From Crocinitomicaceae bacterium (GTDB lineage Bacteria; Bacteroidota; Bacteroidia; Flavobacteriales_D; Crocinitomicaceae), in the NCBI GenBank assembly GCA_029247685.1, contig JAQWKT010000079.1:1-35549 (forward strand): 35,549 nt of DNA, in the 5' to 3' direction. This document shows, one piece after another, positions 11,273 through 20,218 of this stretch; position 1 is the first letter of the stretch, and every line of letters begins with the position of its first letter. The notes under the pieces were generated by a model, which saw only the letters and a program-made list of their open reading frames with translations, was not told the origin of the DNA and did not search any database. The translations under genes and the position numbers were made by a program.

Positions 11273-12750
11273 CTTTGTCTTGTTTGAATTGCAATTGGTC
11301 TAGTAAATCGAAGAATACTATCGGTTCCAACCGATGTAAATCGACTATCAGTAGACGCTGGATAAGGTCCGCCATGGTGCATATGTTTTGTTGTTTGAAC
11401 CCCTGTTGGAACATCATTAAAAATGATTCTTCCTGCTCGATTTATCCCAATATTTATAAGGGGTTTATGTTGCTCGAATTCTCTTTCACTTCCAATAAAA
11501 GAAAAAGTTAACTGGCCTTCTATTTTTTTTAACCCCTTTTTTAATTCTTCAATAGAAGAATATGAAATAAGTAAACAAAATGGTCCAAATACCTCTTCTT
11601 GAAGTGAAGGATTTGATATAAAGTTTTTAATGTCTATGGATAAAAGTGTAGGTTTTGCTTTGTTTTCGTCTTTGTTTTTTGTGTTTTGATAAAGCAAGCC
11701 ATTGGATTGTTTTTTTCTTTCATATATTAATGCATTATATCTTTTTAGGATAGAAGGGTGAACCATCCAAATGGGTTTAGTTTCAATGACTTTTTTTGTC
11801 AATAATTCAATAAAGTTATTGTCTGTATTGTTTTTTGGATAAAATATAATTCCTGGTTTTGTGCAGAATTGTCCTGCATCATTACAAATTGAGGTGCTTA
11901 TTTTATCTATCCAAAATGATTTATTTTCCTTTATTTTATCCTTAAAAAGGATTATCGGATTTGTGCTTCCCATTTCTGAAAAAACAGGAATGGGAGTTTT
12001 TCTTTTCATTGCAAGGTCAAATATCGATTTTCCTCCATTTAAACTTCCAGTAAATGAAATCGCTTTAATATTTTCACTAGAAATTAATGTTTGAGCAACA
12101 TGATGAGAATCATCTTGAAGATGTGAAAAAAAACCTTCTGGGAGTTTGCTTTTTTGGTTTGCTTTAATAATTGCTTTTGCTACTAAATAACTTGTTCCTG
12201 CATGAAATGGATGTGATTTAACAATTACTGGACATCCCGCAGCAAGAGCAGCAATAGTGTCGCCACCTGCTGTTGAATAAGCAAGTGCAAAATTACTTGC
12301 TCCAAAAACCAATACTGGCCCAAGAGCTACTCGGTGTTTTTCAATACGAATATTTGTTGATAAATCGAGGTTAGATGAAATTTCTTTCCAAGATGGGGTA
12401 TTAATTAATTTTGTGAATTTATTAATGGTGTTAATGGTTCTGTTAAATTCCGTGGTAAATCGTTGTTGACTTAATCCCGTTTCTTTACAATAACTGTTTT
12501 TTAGTTTTTCTTGATCATCTTTTAAAAAGTTTATTAATAAATTAAAAAACAAAACTCGATCGGCATGGCTTGGTGGATAATCTGCTTCATAATAATTAGA
12601 AGCTAATTCAAGTGCATTTTGGACGTCCTTGTCTGAAGCTATCGAGTAACTTTCTTGGTTGTAAGAGTTCTTTATTGGATTAAAAGTTTTAAATATTTTG
12701 TTGGTATTCTTTTTTTCAGAAAAACCAACAAAGTTGCCAAAAAGACTCAC
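11269..12750 (-). CDS. Aldehyde dehydrogenase (NADP+), alpha-ketoglutaric semialdehyde dehydrogenase type
   Basis: A 493-residue NAD(P)-dependent aldehyde dehydrogenase that oxidises an aldehyde to a carboxylate in the cytoplasm. Conserved residues seen: Asn153 in FGASNFALAYS, Lys178 in VIVKSH, FTGSLNGGKS (233-242) for the cofactor, the general base Glu259 in SEMGSTNPI, and the nucleophile Cys296 in NDAGQFCTKPG. The GQFCTKPG context and the C-terminal GGPYPASTDSRFTSVG are typical of the KGSADH subgroup that makes 2-oxoglutarate from 2,5-dioxovalerate in hydroxyproline or sugar-acid breakdown. The partner genes of those pathways are not in this window, so the physiological substrate is uncertain. 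It follows purS by 4 bases on the same strand. Confidence 0.88.
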   Translation of the reverse strand: MSLFGNFVGFSEKKNTNKIFKTFNPIKNSYNQESYSIASDKDVQNALELASNYYEADYPPSHADRVLFFNLLINFLKDDQEKLKNSYCKETGLSQQRFTTEFNRTINTINKFTKLINTPSWKEISSNLDLSTNIRIEKHRVALGPVLVFGASNFALAYSTAGGDTIAALAAGCPVIVKSHPFHAGTSYLVAKAIIKANQKSKLPEGFFSHLQDDSHHVAQTLISSENIKAISFTGSLNGGKSIFDLAMKRKTPIPVFSEMGSTNPIILFKDKIKENKSFWIDKISTSICNDAGQFCTKPGIIFYPKNNTDNNFIELLTKKVIETKPIWMVHPSILKRYNALIYERKKQSNGLLYQNTKNKDENKAKPTLLSIDIKNFISNPSLQEEVFGPFCLLISYSSIEELKKGLKKIEGQLTFSFIGSEREFEQHKPLINIGINRAGRIIFNDVPTGVQTTKHMHHGGPYPASTDSRFTSVGTDSILRFTRPIAIQTRQS

Positions 12751-12754
12751 TAAT

Positions 12755-13006
12755 TTAGACTTCTATTAGATTAAATTGGTAGGTTTCCATAATTTGATTA
12801 GAAAGAATTTTTAGGCATGCTTGCTCTACTTTTTCAGATGCATCTTCTTTGTTTTCTGCATCAACAAATAAGGAAATATGTTTTCCAATTCGAACATCTT
12901 GGATCTCAGGAAGGCCAACATTTCCCATGGAGTTACTAACGGCTTTTCCTTGTGGGTCTAAAAGCGCCTCGAGGGGCATGATATCTATTTCTGCTTTAAA
13001 CTTCAT
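12755..13006 (-). CDS. purS: Phosphoribosylformylglycinamidine synthase subunit PurS
   Basis: An 83-residue PurS protein. PurS links PurL and PurQ in the heteromeric FGAM synthase, which converts FGAR to FGAM in purine synthesis. The sequence shows the PurS pattern: FKAEIDIMPLEALLDPQGKAV, then QDVRIGKHISLFVDAEN, and a C-terminal helix KVEQACLKILSNQIMETY. The size is right for the family. Its start lies 11 bases inside the end of pssA, and the aldehyde dehydrogenase gene follows by 4 bases. Neither PurL nor PurQ is in the window. Presence of a separate PurS implies that this organism has the small-PurL/PurQ form of the enzyme. Confidence 0.93.
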   Translation of the reverse strand: MKFKAEIDIMPLEALLDPQGKAVSNSMGNVGLPEIQDVRIGKHISLFVDAENKEDASEKVEQACLKILSNQIMETYQFNLIEV

Positions 13007-13826
13007 TTTTTTTATTTATAAAATTATAGATAATGGACAAACTTAAGTACAAAAATACAATTAAAGGGATAGCCCAAACCTTAAAGAGGATAATTATTAT
13101 TATAGAGACAAGTATAAATCCAAATTTTAATTTATTTTCAGATATTTTGAATGTTTGAAATTTCAATGCCATAAGGCGAAAATTACTAATAAGTAGTATG
13201 GACATGAAAAAACAAAGCCCAGAAATAAAATAAATGTCAAATAAATAGGTGCTGATCCACTTTTCTTGATTGTTCCAATTAGCATAGTTTTCTAGAAAAT
13301 ATAACGGAAAGAATAAAAAGAAAAATGTGTTTAATGGTGTTGGAATTCCGATAAACCCAAATCTTTGTTTTTCATCAATATTAAATTTAGCTAACCGAAA
13401 CATTGAAAAAAAAGGGATAATCAAGGCACAAAATGGAAGATACTTAATAGATGCATCAAAATCCGTTGGTACATTATAACATATTGCACTATACCAATTA
13501 TTTAGTTCAAAACGAATGTGAGCAGCTGCATCTGGCTCGATCGTTGAGTTTATTTGTGAAGGAAACGTTAAAACAACAATCATTACCATCATTAGCACTC
13601 CAGGAGCTAGTCCAAATGTAACCATGTCTGCCAATGAATCTAATTGTTTGCCTATAGGGTTAGTTTGCTTAAGAAGTCGTGCAACAAATCCATCTAAGAA
13701 ATCAAAAACAATTCCTAAAATAATTGCATAGATTGCCCAATCAACTTTTCCTACAAGACAAAAAAAGATACTGATGGATCCGCATAGCATATTCATGGAT
13801 GTTAGAATATTGGGTATGTTAATCAT
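12996..13826 (-). CDS. pssA: CDP-diacylglycerol--serine O-phosphatidyltransferase
   Basis: A 276-residue integral membrane enzyme that makes phosphatidylserine, the precursor of phosphatidylethanolamine, from CDP-diacylglycerol and serine. The CDP-alcohol phosphatidyltransferase signature is complete: Asp42, Asp45-Gly46, Ala49-Arg50, Gly59, Asp63, Asp67. Hydrophobic segments on both sides of it give roughly seven or eight membrane spans, and the C-terminus has long isoleucine-rich spans (VSIIIIILFKVWAIPLIVFL). The next gene, purS, overlaps its end by 11 bases; the two share nothing metabolically. It is divergent from the PorV/PorQ gene across a 126-base gap in which I found no convincing promoter element. 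Confidence 0.93.
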   Translation of the reverse strand: MINIPNILTSMNMLCGSISIFFCLVGKVDWAIYAIILGIVFDFLDGFVARLLKQTNPIGKQLDSLADMVTFGLAPGVLMMVMIVVLTFPSQINSTIEPDAAAHIRFELNNWYSAICYNVPTDFDASIKYLPFCALIIPFFSMFRLAKFNIDEKQRFGFIGIPTPLNTFFFLFFPLYFLENYANWNNQEKWISTYLFDIYFISGLCFFMSILLISNFRLMALKFQTFKISENKLKFGFILVSIIIIILFKVWAIPLIVFLYLSLSIIYNFINKKNEV

Positions 13827-13952
13827 TTTCCTACTTTTTTTTTTAAGGTTTTTAAATCAAAATCTCGTAAATTAGAGTTATTCACAAAGAATCTTATACA
13901 AATAACACAATTTTTTGTTGAATTATGTGTTAAGAGTTAATAAATTCGTGTT

Positions 13953-15050
13953 ATGAAAACCTCATTTTTTTTAATAGCTCTGTTTCTTGCCTATGCATCG
14001 TTTGCTCAGGATAACACTATAGCACCTAAATATTCCAATGAATTTCTTTCTATTGGAGTAGGCGCGGATGCTTTAGGAATGGGAAATGCATTTGCCGCAG
14101 AAACCAGTGGAGCATCTTCTGTTTACTGGAATCCCGCTGGTCTAATTAAGGTGGATAAATGGTTAGAAATTGGGTTTATGCATTCTTCTTATTTTGCTGG
14201 AATTGCTAAATATGATGTTCTAAACTTTGCCCACAAATTAGACGATAAAAGTGCAATAGGTTTTGGAGCCATTCGTTTTGGTGTAGATGATATACCAAAT
14301 ACAACTCAATTAATTGATAATAATGGAAATATTAATTATGATAACATAACTACTTTTTCAGCTGGAGATTATGCTTTTTTATTTTCTTATGCAAGGGCAT
14401 TGTCAGTTGAAGGGATGAGTGTTGGGGGAACAGCAAAAATTATTCATAGAAAAATTGGAGATTTTGCAAAATGTTGGGGTTTTGGAATTGATGCAGGTAT
14501 GTTATATGAATATTCAGATAAGTGGAAATTTGCGGCAGTTATAAGAGATGCATCTTCTACTTTTAATGCATGGATGTTTGATTTGGATCAACAAATGCAA
14601 CAGACTTTTATTGCAACTGGCAATGAGTTGCCTCAAAATGGACTTGAGTTAACTTTACCAAGAATTATTTTAGCTGCAAACGGAAACTTTGATTTAGGGA
14701 AATCAGGTCTATATGCTGGTGGTGAAATAGATTTGGATATTACAACAGATGGTGCCAGAAATACTTTAGTCGGAACTAATGTGTTTTCGATTGACCCTCA
14801 TTTTGGTTTAAAATTTGGTTTTAAAGATTTCTTTGTTTTAAGAGGGGGGATATCAAACATGCAATATGTATCAGATCTTAATAATAATACCACTTTAAAT
14901 GTACAACCAAATATTGGAGTAGGTGTTGCCTTTAAGGGCTTTCATTTGGACTATGCCTTTACGGATATTGGAGATGCGTCAGTTGCTCTATATTCGCATG
15001 TTATTTCTTTAAGATTACGTTTGAACAAACCTAAAAATGCGGTAAAATGA
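13953..15050 (+). CDS. PorV/PorQ-family outer-membrane barrel protein
   Basis: A 365-residue protein with signal peptide about 1-18 (FFLIALFLAYASFA, then Q). The mature part begins with the PorV/PorQ/FadL-like pattern FLSIGVGADALGMGNAFAAETSGASSVYWNPAGL, in which the N-terminal region plugs a 14-stranded barrel. Alternating beta strands run to the C-terminus, which ends with HVISLRLRLNKPKNAVK. In T9SS, PorV carries cargo from the translocon to the PorU sortase, and PorQ partners PorZ. This copy is immediately upstream of a PorU2-like gene (overlap of 4 bases), suggesting that it is the dedicated partner of that protein. It may also be called PorV-like; canonical porV is not distinguishable from this sequence alone. 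Confidence 0.85.
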   Translation: MKTSFFLIALFLAYASFAQDNTIAPKYSNEFLSIGVGADALGMGNAFAAETSGASSVYWNPAGLIKVDKWLEIGFMHSSYFAGIAKYDVLNFAHKLDDKSAIGFGAIRFGVDDIPNTTQLIDNNGNINYDNITTFSAGDYAFLFSYARALSVEGMSVGGTAKIIHRKIGDFAKCWGFGIDAGMLYEYSDKWKFAAVIRDASSTFNAWMFDLDQQMQQTFIATGNELPQNGLELTLPRIILAANGNFDLGKSGLYAGGEIDLDITTDGARNTLVGTNVFSIDPHFGLKFGFKDFFVLRGGISNMQYVSDLNNNTTLNVQPNIGVGVAFKGFHLDYAFTDIGDASVALYSHVISLRLRLNKPKNAVK

Positions 15051-18000
15051 AACAGGTTTTACTTCTTTTTTCAGTCCTTTTTTTTAGTTTAAGTAATTTC
15101 TCTCAAATAATTGGTAATGAGTGGATTAATTACAATCAAAACTATTATTCATTTTCTGTGTATCAGTCAGGAATTCATAAAATTGATTATTTGAGTTTGG
15201 CTTCTTCAAATGTTCCTATTCAAGCTTTTTCTTCGGATAATATTCAAATTTTTGGTAGAGAAAAGGAAGTTCCTCTTTTTATTGAAGATGGTGGAGATGG
15301 TACTTTAGACAATGGAGATTATATTTTATTTTATGCAGAAAAGAATGATGGATGGTTAGATTCAACATTATATGATGACCCCTCTTGGATAGGAAATCCA
15401 AAATATAGTCTATACAACGATACGATTCAATATTTTTTGACTTGGAATAATTCCACTTCTAATAAAAGGTTTACAATTGAAACCGATGTTTCTTATAATT
15501 CTTACACTCCAGCGGATTATGTTTTATTTGAAACATTTGAATCTTATGCTGAGCAATATAATGAAGGTGAGAAATCTGCAAAGGCATCAAGTTCCTTTTT
15601 TGTCGAAGGAGAAGGTTGGGGGAAAGACATTATTGATGGGGTGAATGGCCATACTTGGAATTTTTCCAATGCTTCTTTTGCAAATCTTTACAATGGATTA
15701 AATGCTCCTGAAATAAATTATAAATCGGTAGTGGTTGGGTCATCTAATTCTACTTTTACTGGTCCTGGAAATCACCATACCAATCATACCATAGGTACAA
15801 CAAATTACGTTTTATTTGATTCTGTTTTTACCGGCTATAAATCGGTTTACATCAATAAAAATTTCCCCGTTTCTATTGTTTCTAATTCTTCCTCTTTAAA
15901 CTTTAAGGTTAATATTGTTAATAGCTCTGTTTCTACTGGAGCATCAACAGATTATCAGTCGATTAATTATTGGTCATTTTTATACCCTAGATCTTTATCT
16001 TTTTCAAACGCAAATCAAATATATTTTAAAGCAATGAATTCTTCTTCGGGGAAAATTCGCTTGGATATGCAATCTCTTAATATATCCAATCCAATAATGT
16101 TTTCTTTAGGAGATGTTCCAAGAAAAATACCTGTAACCTTAAATGGGAATATCCTTCAAGCGATTGTTCCAAACGAAATAAATTCCAATCAACAAGCAAT
16201 AATCATTCAGGATTATTCAAACCTAATCCCCGTATCTAATCTTAATCCGGTTAATGGAACTTCTTCTTTTACAGATTTTTCAAATATTACAAATAACGAC
16301 AATGCAGTAATATTTGTTTATCCATCGATTCTTCAGTCTGCTACTTTTGACTATGCTTCTTACAGAAGTTCTGTATTGGGGGGCAATCATAATGTGGTTT
16401 TAGCAGATGTTAACGAATTATATCAACAATATGGTGGTGGAATTAAAAAACATATCAATGGAATTAGAAGATTTGCATTTCACCTACATACAAACTCCAT
16501 AAATAAGCCTATTGGTCTTTTTTTGATTGGTAAAGGAATAAGAGAAGCAACAATATATTCTGTAACTTCAAATGGAGATGGTTCAAGGCAAAATCCTTCT
16601 TTTTACAATGCTTCTTTAATGCCATCTTTTGGACATCCTTCTAGTGATGTTTGTATAACCTCTAATCTTCCTGGTTTTGATAAGTATGCCCCATTAATTC
16701 CAACAGGAAGAATAGCATGTTCAAGTAGTCAAGAACTATTAGATTATCTTAACAAAGTAAAAGATTATGAATCCCAACAAAATCAATCTTCGATATATAA
16801 TACTGATACTAAAGATTGGCAGAAAAAAATATTACATTTTTCAGGTGGTACAGGTACAGTGGAACAACAGTCTTTTCAACTTCAATTAAATGCTTTGGCT
16901 GATATTGTGGAGGATGATTATTTTGCAGGAGATGTAACTCTTGTCGCAAAAGAGACAGGAAACCCTATTTCACCTATTGAATTACAGGAGGTAAAGGATA
17001 GAATTAGCAATGGGATATCAATAATGACATTCTTTGGTCATTCCTCTTCTACACAAAGCGGTTTTGATATTAACTTGGATGAACCTCAATATTGGAATAA
17101 TTATCAGAAATACCCAGTTTTATTGGCAAATTCATGTTTTAATGGAAATCTTTTTCAGGGCTCTCAATCCAAATCTGAGCAATTTGTTTTAACTCCAGAT
17201 GCAGGGGTTATAGCCTATATAGGAACAATTAACCTAGGCTTTTCATCCCCATTAAATATTTATTCAAGAGAATTTTATAAGCAGCTCAGTTTGTATAATT
17301 ATTCAGGGTATATTTCTGAACACATTAGAAATAGTATTGATTCGATTATTGATGTTACATCAAGTCTTGCATATGAATCTACTTTTTTACAAATGACACT
17401 TCATGGCGATCCGATGCTTAGATTTAATTACCATAGCAAGCCTGAAATTGAAATTTTACCTTCTGATCTTTCAATTGGACCATCATTTATTGATTTATCC
17501 ACCGATTCTCTAGAGCTTAACATATCGTTTAAAAATTTAGGTATATCAATATTAGATACGTTTGTTGTGCAAATAATTAGAGATTTTCCAGGTTCTTTTA
17601 CAGATTCCATTTATCAATTAAATATTGAAGGAATGGATTATGACAAATCGTTTCAATTTAAAATTCCTTTTCAACCATCTATTGGAGTAGGTCTTAATAA
17701 ATTTTCAATACTTGTTGATTTACCTTCTGTTATTGATGAGCAGTATGATGAATTCGATAACAACAGAATAGACAAAAACTTCTTATTTAATATAGATGGT
17801 ATACAACCGATTCTTCCATATAATTATGCAGTAGTTCCAAAAGATACGATTACTTTATTCGCATCCACTATAAACCCTTTAGCAGCATTTAACTCCTATC
17901 GTTTTGAAATTGATACGACTCATAATTTTTCTTCTTCTTTTCATAAATACTCTCAAGTATCTGGATTGGGTGGTGTTCAATCGGTTTCCTATGCAGACTG

Positions 18001-20218
18001 GCTTTCGGTTTCTTCTAACACCTCAGATCCACTTATTTTAGAAGATAGTGTAGTATATTATTGGCGTGTAGCACTTGATGAAGCCAATCCGATTTGGAAA
18101 AGATATTCTTTTCAGTATATCCCAGAAAAAGAAGGGTGGGGTCAAGATGATTTTTTTCAATTTACGGATAATTCATTAGGCGGAGTTGTTTTAGATTCGG
18201 CTACAGAAAAAAGATCATTTTATCCATTTGTTAAGGAAATTGCATGTCTAACCAAAGTCAACGATAATGTTCCTGAGGAATATGATGATAATGCTTGGTA
18301 TTTAAACAACGAACAACAAGATTATGGAATTTTAACACCAATCAGAAAATTTCATGTAGCCATTATAGACAAAAGTTCTCTTACTCCTTGGGAAACAAGA
18401 TATGGTTCGCAGAACCCAAATAATGATTTTGGAAATGCAAATGATGGAAATCCATATGGCCTTAATCGTCCTTTTAAATACTTCACTTTTAATCAAAACA
18501 GTCCTTCTCAAATGGCTTCCTTTAGAGATTTAATTGAAAACATTATCCCTAATGGAAATTACATTCTTATTTATACTCCAATGGAAAACCGTTACGATTA
18601 TTGGGATGCACATCAACCACAGTTATATCAAATGTTCCAAAACATGGGTTCGGACAGTATTTTTGTTGGTTGTAACAGGCCAAACAAGCCATTTATATTT
18701 CTAACCAGAAAAGGAGACCCAAATTTTGTGGTGGAATTGTTTTGTCAAAACAATGAAGATATATTTTTAGATACAATTATTCCTGGAATAGCTAGTTTTG
18801 GTTTTGAAACAAGTCCATTTATCGGTCCATCGGCCAATTGGAAATCGGTGTATTGGAAACAAAATACAATAGATCCATTTCCTATTACTGATTCTACAAG
18901 ACTTAAAATACTTGTCTATGATGTACAACAAAATTATCAGTACACCATAGATACCTTATTTACGAATATGGATTCTATTCTTCAGTTAAATAATCTAATT
19001 GATGCGTCTCAACATCCATTTATTCGATTATCATCCGAATATACCGATATCGCAAATGGAACCCCTTCTCAGGTTGGTTTTTGGCATGTTTTGTATGATC
19101 TTGTTCCAGAGGCAGCAATTGATGGCAGTGATGGGTTTGCTTGGGTTCCTGGAACTGATACGGTTGCAGAAGGTCAAACTATTGAATTTGCTATAGATGT
19201 TAAGAATATAAGCGAGCTTCCAATGGATTCCTTATTAATAAATTATTTTATTATTGACGATAATCAGAATATGAACCCCATTAATTATCCTCGTCAAGAT
19301 TCGCTTCTTGTTGGAGGTGTTATTCGTGACACTATTATAATAAACACTACAGGTTTAACCGGGCAGAACTTTATATGGATGGAAGTTAACCCATATGTAG
19401 ATGCCTCTAATACTGTTACAGATCAGCCAGAATTATCGCATGTTAACAATTTACTTCAATTTCCTTTTTATGTCCGTAGAGAAGACCAGAATCCAATTTT
19501 AGACGTTACTTTTAATGGAATTCATATTCTAAATGAAGACATTATTTCACCAACTACTGAAATTTTAATTTCATTAAAAGATGAAAATCCTTTTTTAATT
19601 ATGTCTGAAGATGAAGACACTTCTCATTTTGCTATTTATTTAACTGATCCGGATGGGATACAAACAAGAATTCCATTTGTAGATGTTAATGGGCAAATAA
19701 TCATGCAGTGGGTTCCTGCTAATTCTCAAAATAAGCGATTTAAAATAGTTTACCCTAAATATTTTGAAAAATCGGGCATTTACACCTTAATCGTTGAAGG
19801 TTCAGATAAAACAGGAAATCCATCTGGGGATTATGCATATCAAATAGATTTTGAAGTCATTCATGAATCAATGATTACCCAATTAATGAATTATCCAAAT
19901 CCATTTTCTACAAGTACACGTTTTGTTTTTAATTTAACCGGTGATTTTATTCCGGATGATTTACAAATTCAAATTATGAATATAAATGGTCGAGTAGTTA
20001 AAGAAATCGATGAATTTGAGTTAGGATCTATTAACATTGGAAGAAATATTACCGAATATGCATGGGATGGAAGAGATGATTTTGGCGATCAATTAGCAAA
20101 TGGTGTTTATTTGTATCGTGTTAAAATGAAAATTAATGGACAAGATATTAAACGCTTAGAAAGTGGTGCTGATAATTACTTTCACAAAGGTTTTGGAAAA
20201 ATGTACTTGTTGAGATAA
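15047..20218 (+). CDS. C25-family cysteine peptidase, putative T9SS sortase PorU2
   Basis: A very large (1723-residue) exported protein. Signal peptide about 1-20. The peptidase C25 (gingipain) domain lies at about residues 420-780 with His665 in FFGHSSSTQ and Cys697 in LANSCFNG, so the catalytic dyad is intact. After it come a CARDB-like beta domain (about 800-920), a fibronectin-like segment (about 925-1000), a region at about 1100-1200 resembling the ILEI domain (FHVAIIDKSSL, then MASFRDLIENIIPNGNYILIYT), and further beta domains. A C-terminal sorting domain starts near 1615 (NYPNPF) and ends YFHKGFGKMYLLR. PorU cleaves sorting domains and attaches cargo to the surface; PorU2 is a longer homologue annotated as a putative sortase. 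The start overlaps the PorV/PorQ gene by 4 bases. Confidence 0.85.
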   Translation: MKQVLLLFSVLFFSLSNFSQIIGNEWINYNQNYYSFSVYQSGIHKIDYLSLASSNVPIQAFSSDNIQIFGREKEVPLFIEDGGDGTLDNGDYILFYAEKNDGWLDSTLYDDPSWIGNPKYSLYNDTIQYFLTWNNSTSNKRFTIETDVSYNSYTPADYVLFETFESYAEQYNEGEKSAKASSSFFVEGEGWGKDIIDGVNGHTWNFSNASFANLYNGLNAPEINYKSVVVGSSNSTFTGPGNHHTNHTIGTTNYVLFDSVFTGYKSVYINKNFPVSIVSNSSSLNFKVNIVNSSVSTGASTDYQSINYWSFLYPRSLSFSNANQIYFKAMNSSSGKIRLDMQSLNISNPIMFSLGDVPRKIPVTLNGNILQAIVPNEINSNQQAIIIQDYSNLIPVSNLNPVNGTSSFTDFSNITNNDNAVIFVYPSILQSATFDYASYRSSVLGGNHNVVLADVNELYQQYGGGIKKHINGIRRFAFHLHTNSINKPIGLFLIGKGIREATIYSVTSNGDGSRQNPSFYNASLMPSFGHPSSDVCITSNLPGFDKYAPLIPTGRIACSSSQELLDYLNKVKDYESQQNQSSIYNTDTKDWQKKILHFSGGTGTVEQQSFQLQLNALADIVEDDYFAGDVTLVAKETGNPISPIELQEVKDRISNGISIMTFFGHSSSTQSGFDINLDEPQYWNNYQKYPVLLANSCFNGNLFQGSQSKSEQFVLTPDAGVIAYIGTINLGFSSPLNIYSREFYKQLSLYNYSGYISEHIRNSIDSIIDVTSSLAYESTFLQMTLHGDPMLRFNYHSKPEIEILPSDLSIGPSFIDLSTDSLELNISFKNLGISILDTFVVQIIRDFPGSFTDSIYQLNIEGMDYDKSFQFKIPFQPSIGVGLNKFSILVDLPSVIDEQYDEFDNNRIDKNFLFNIDGIQPILPYNYAVVPKDTITLFASTINPLAAFNSYRFEIDTTHNFSSSFHKYSQVSGLGGVQSVSYADWLSVSSNTSDPLILEDSVVYYWRVALDEANPIWKRYSFQYIPEKEGWGQDDFFQFTDNSLGGVVLDSATEKRSFYPFVKEIACLTKVNDNVPEEYDDNAWYLNNEQQDYGILTPIRKFHVAIIDKSSLTPWETRYGSQNPNNDFGNANDGNPYGLNRPFKYFTFNQNSPSQMASFRDLIENIIPNGNYILIYTPMENRYDYWDAHQPQLYQMFQNMGSDSIFVGCNRPNKPFIFLTRKGDPNFVVELFCQNNEDIFLDTIIPGIASFGFETSPFIGPSANWKSVYWKQNTIDPFPITDSTRLKILVYDVQQNYQYTIDTLFTNMDSILQLNNLIDASQHPFIRLSSEYTDIANGTPSQVGFWHVLYDLVPEAAIDGSDGFAWVPGTDTVAEGQTIEFAIDVKNISELPMDSLLINYFIIDDNQNMNPINYPRQDSLLVGGVIRDTIIINTTGLTGQNFIWMEVNPYVDASNTVTDQPELSHVNNLLQFPFYVRREDQNPILDVTFNGIHILNEDIISPTTEILISLKDENPFLIMSEDEDTSHFAIYLTDPDGIQTRIPFVDVNGQIIMQWVPANSQNKRFKIVYPKYFEKSGIYTLIVEGSDKTGNPSGDYAYQIDFEVIHESMITQLMNYPNPFSTSTRFVFNLTGDFIPDDLQIQIMNINGRVVKEIDEFELGSINIGRNITEYAWDGRDDFGDQLANGVYLYRVKMKINGQDIKRLESGADNYFHKGFGKMYLLR

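Noticed and set aside
13911..13948. TTTG plus TAAATTCG as a promoter for the PorV/PorQ gene
   Set aside because: The -7 part is a poor match and would place the transcript start at or after the ATG.
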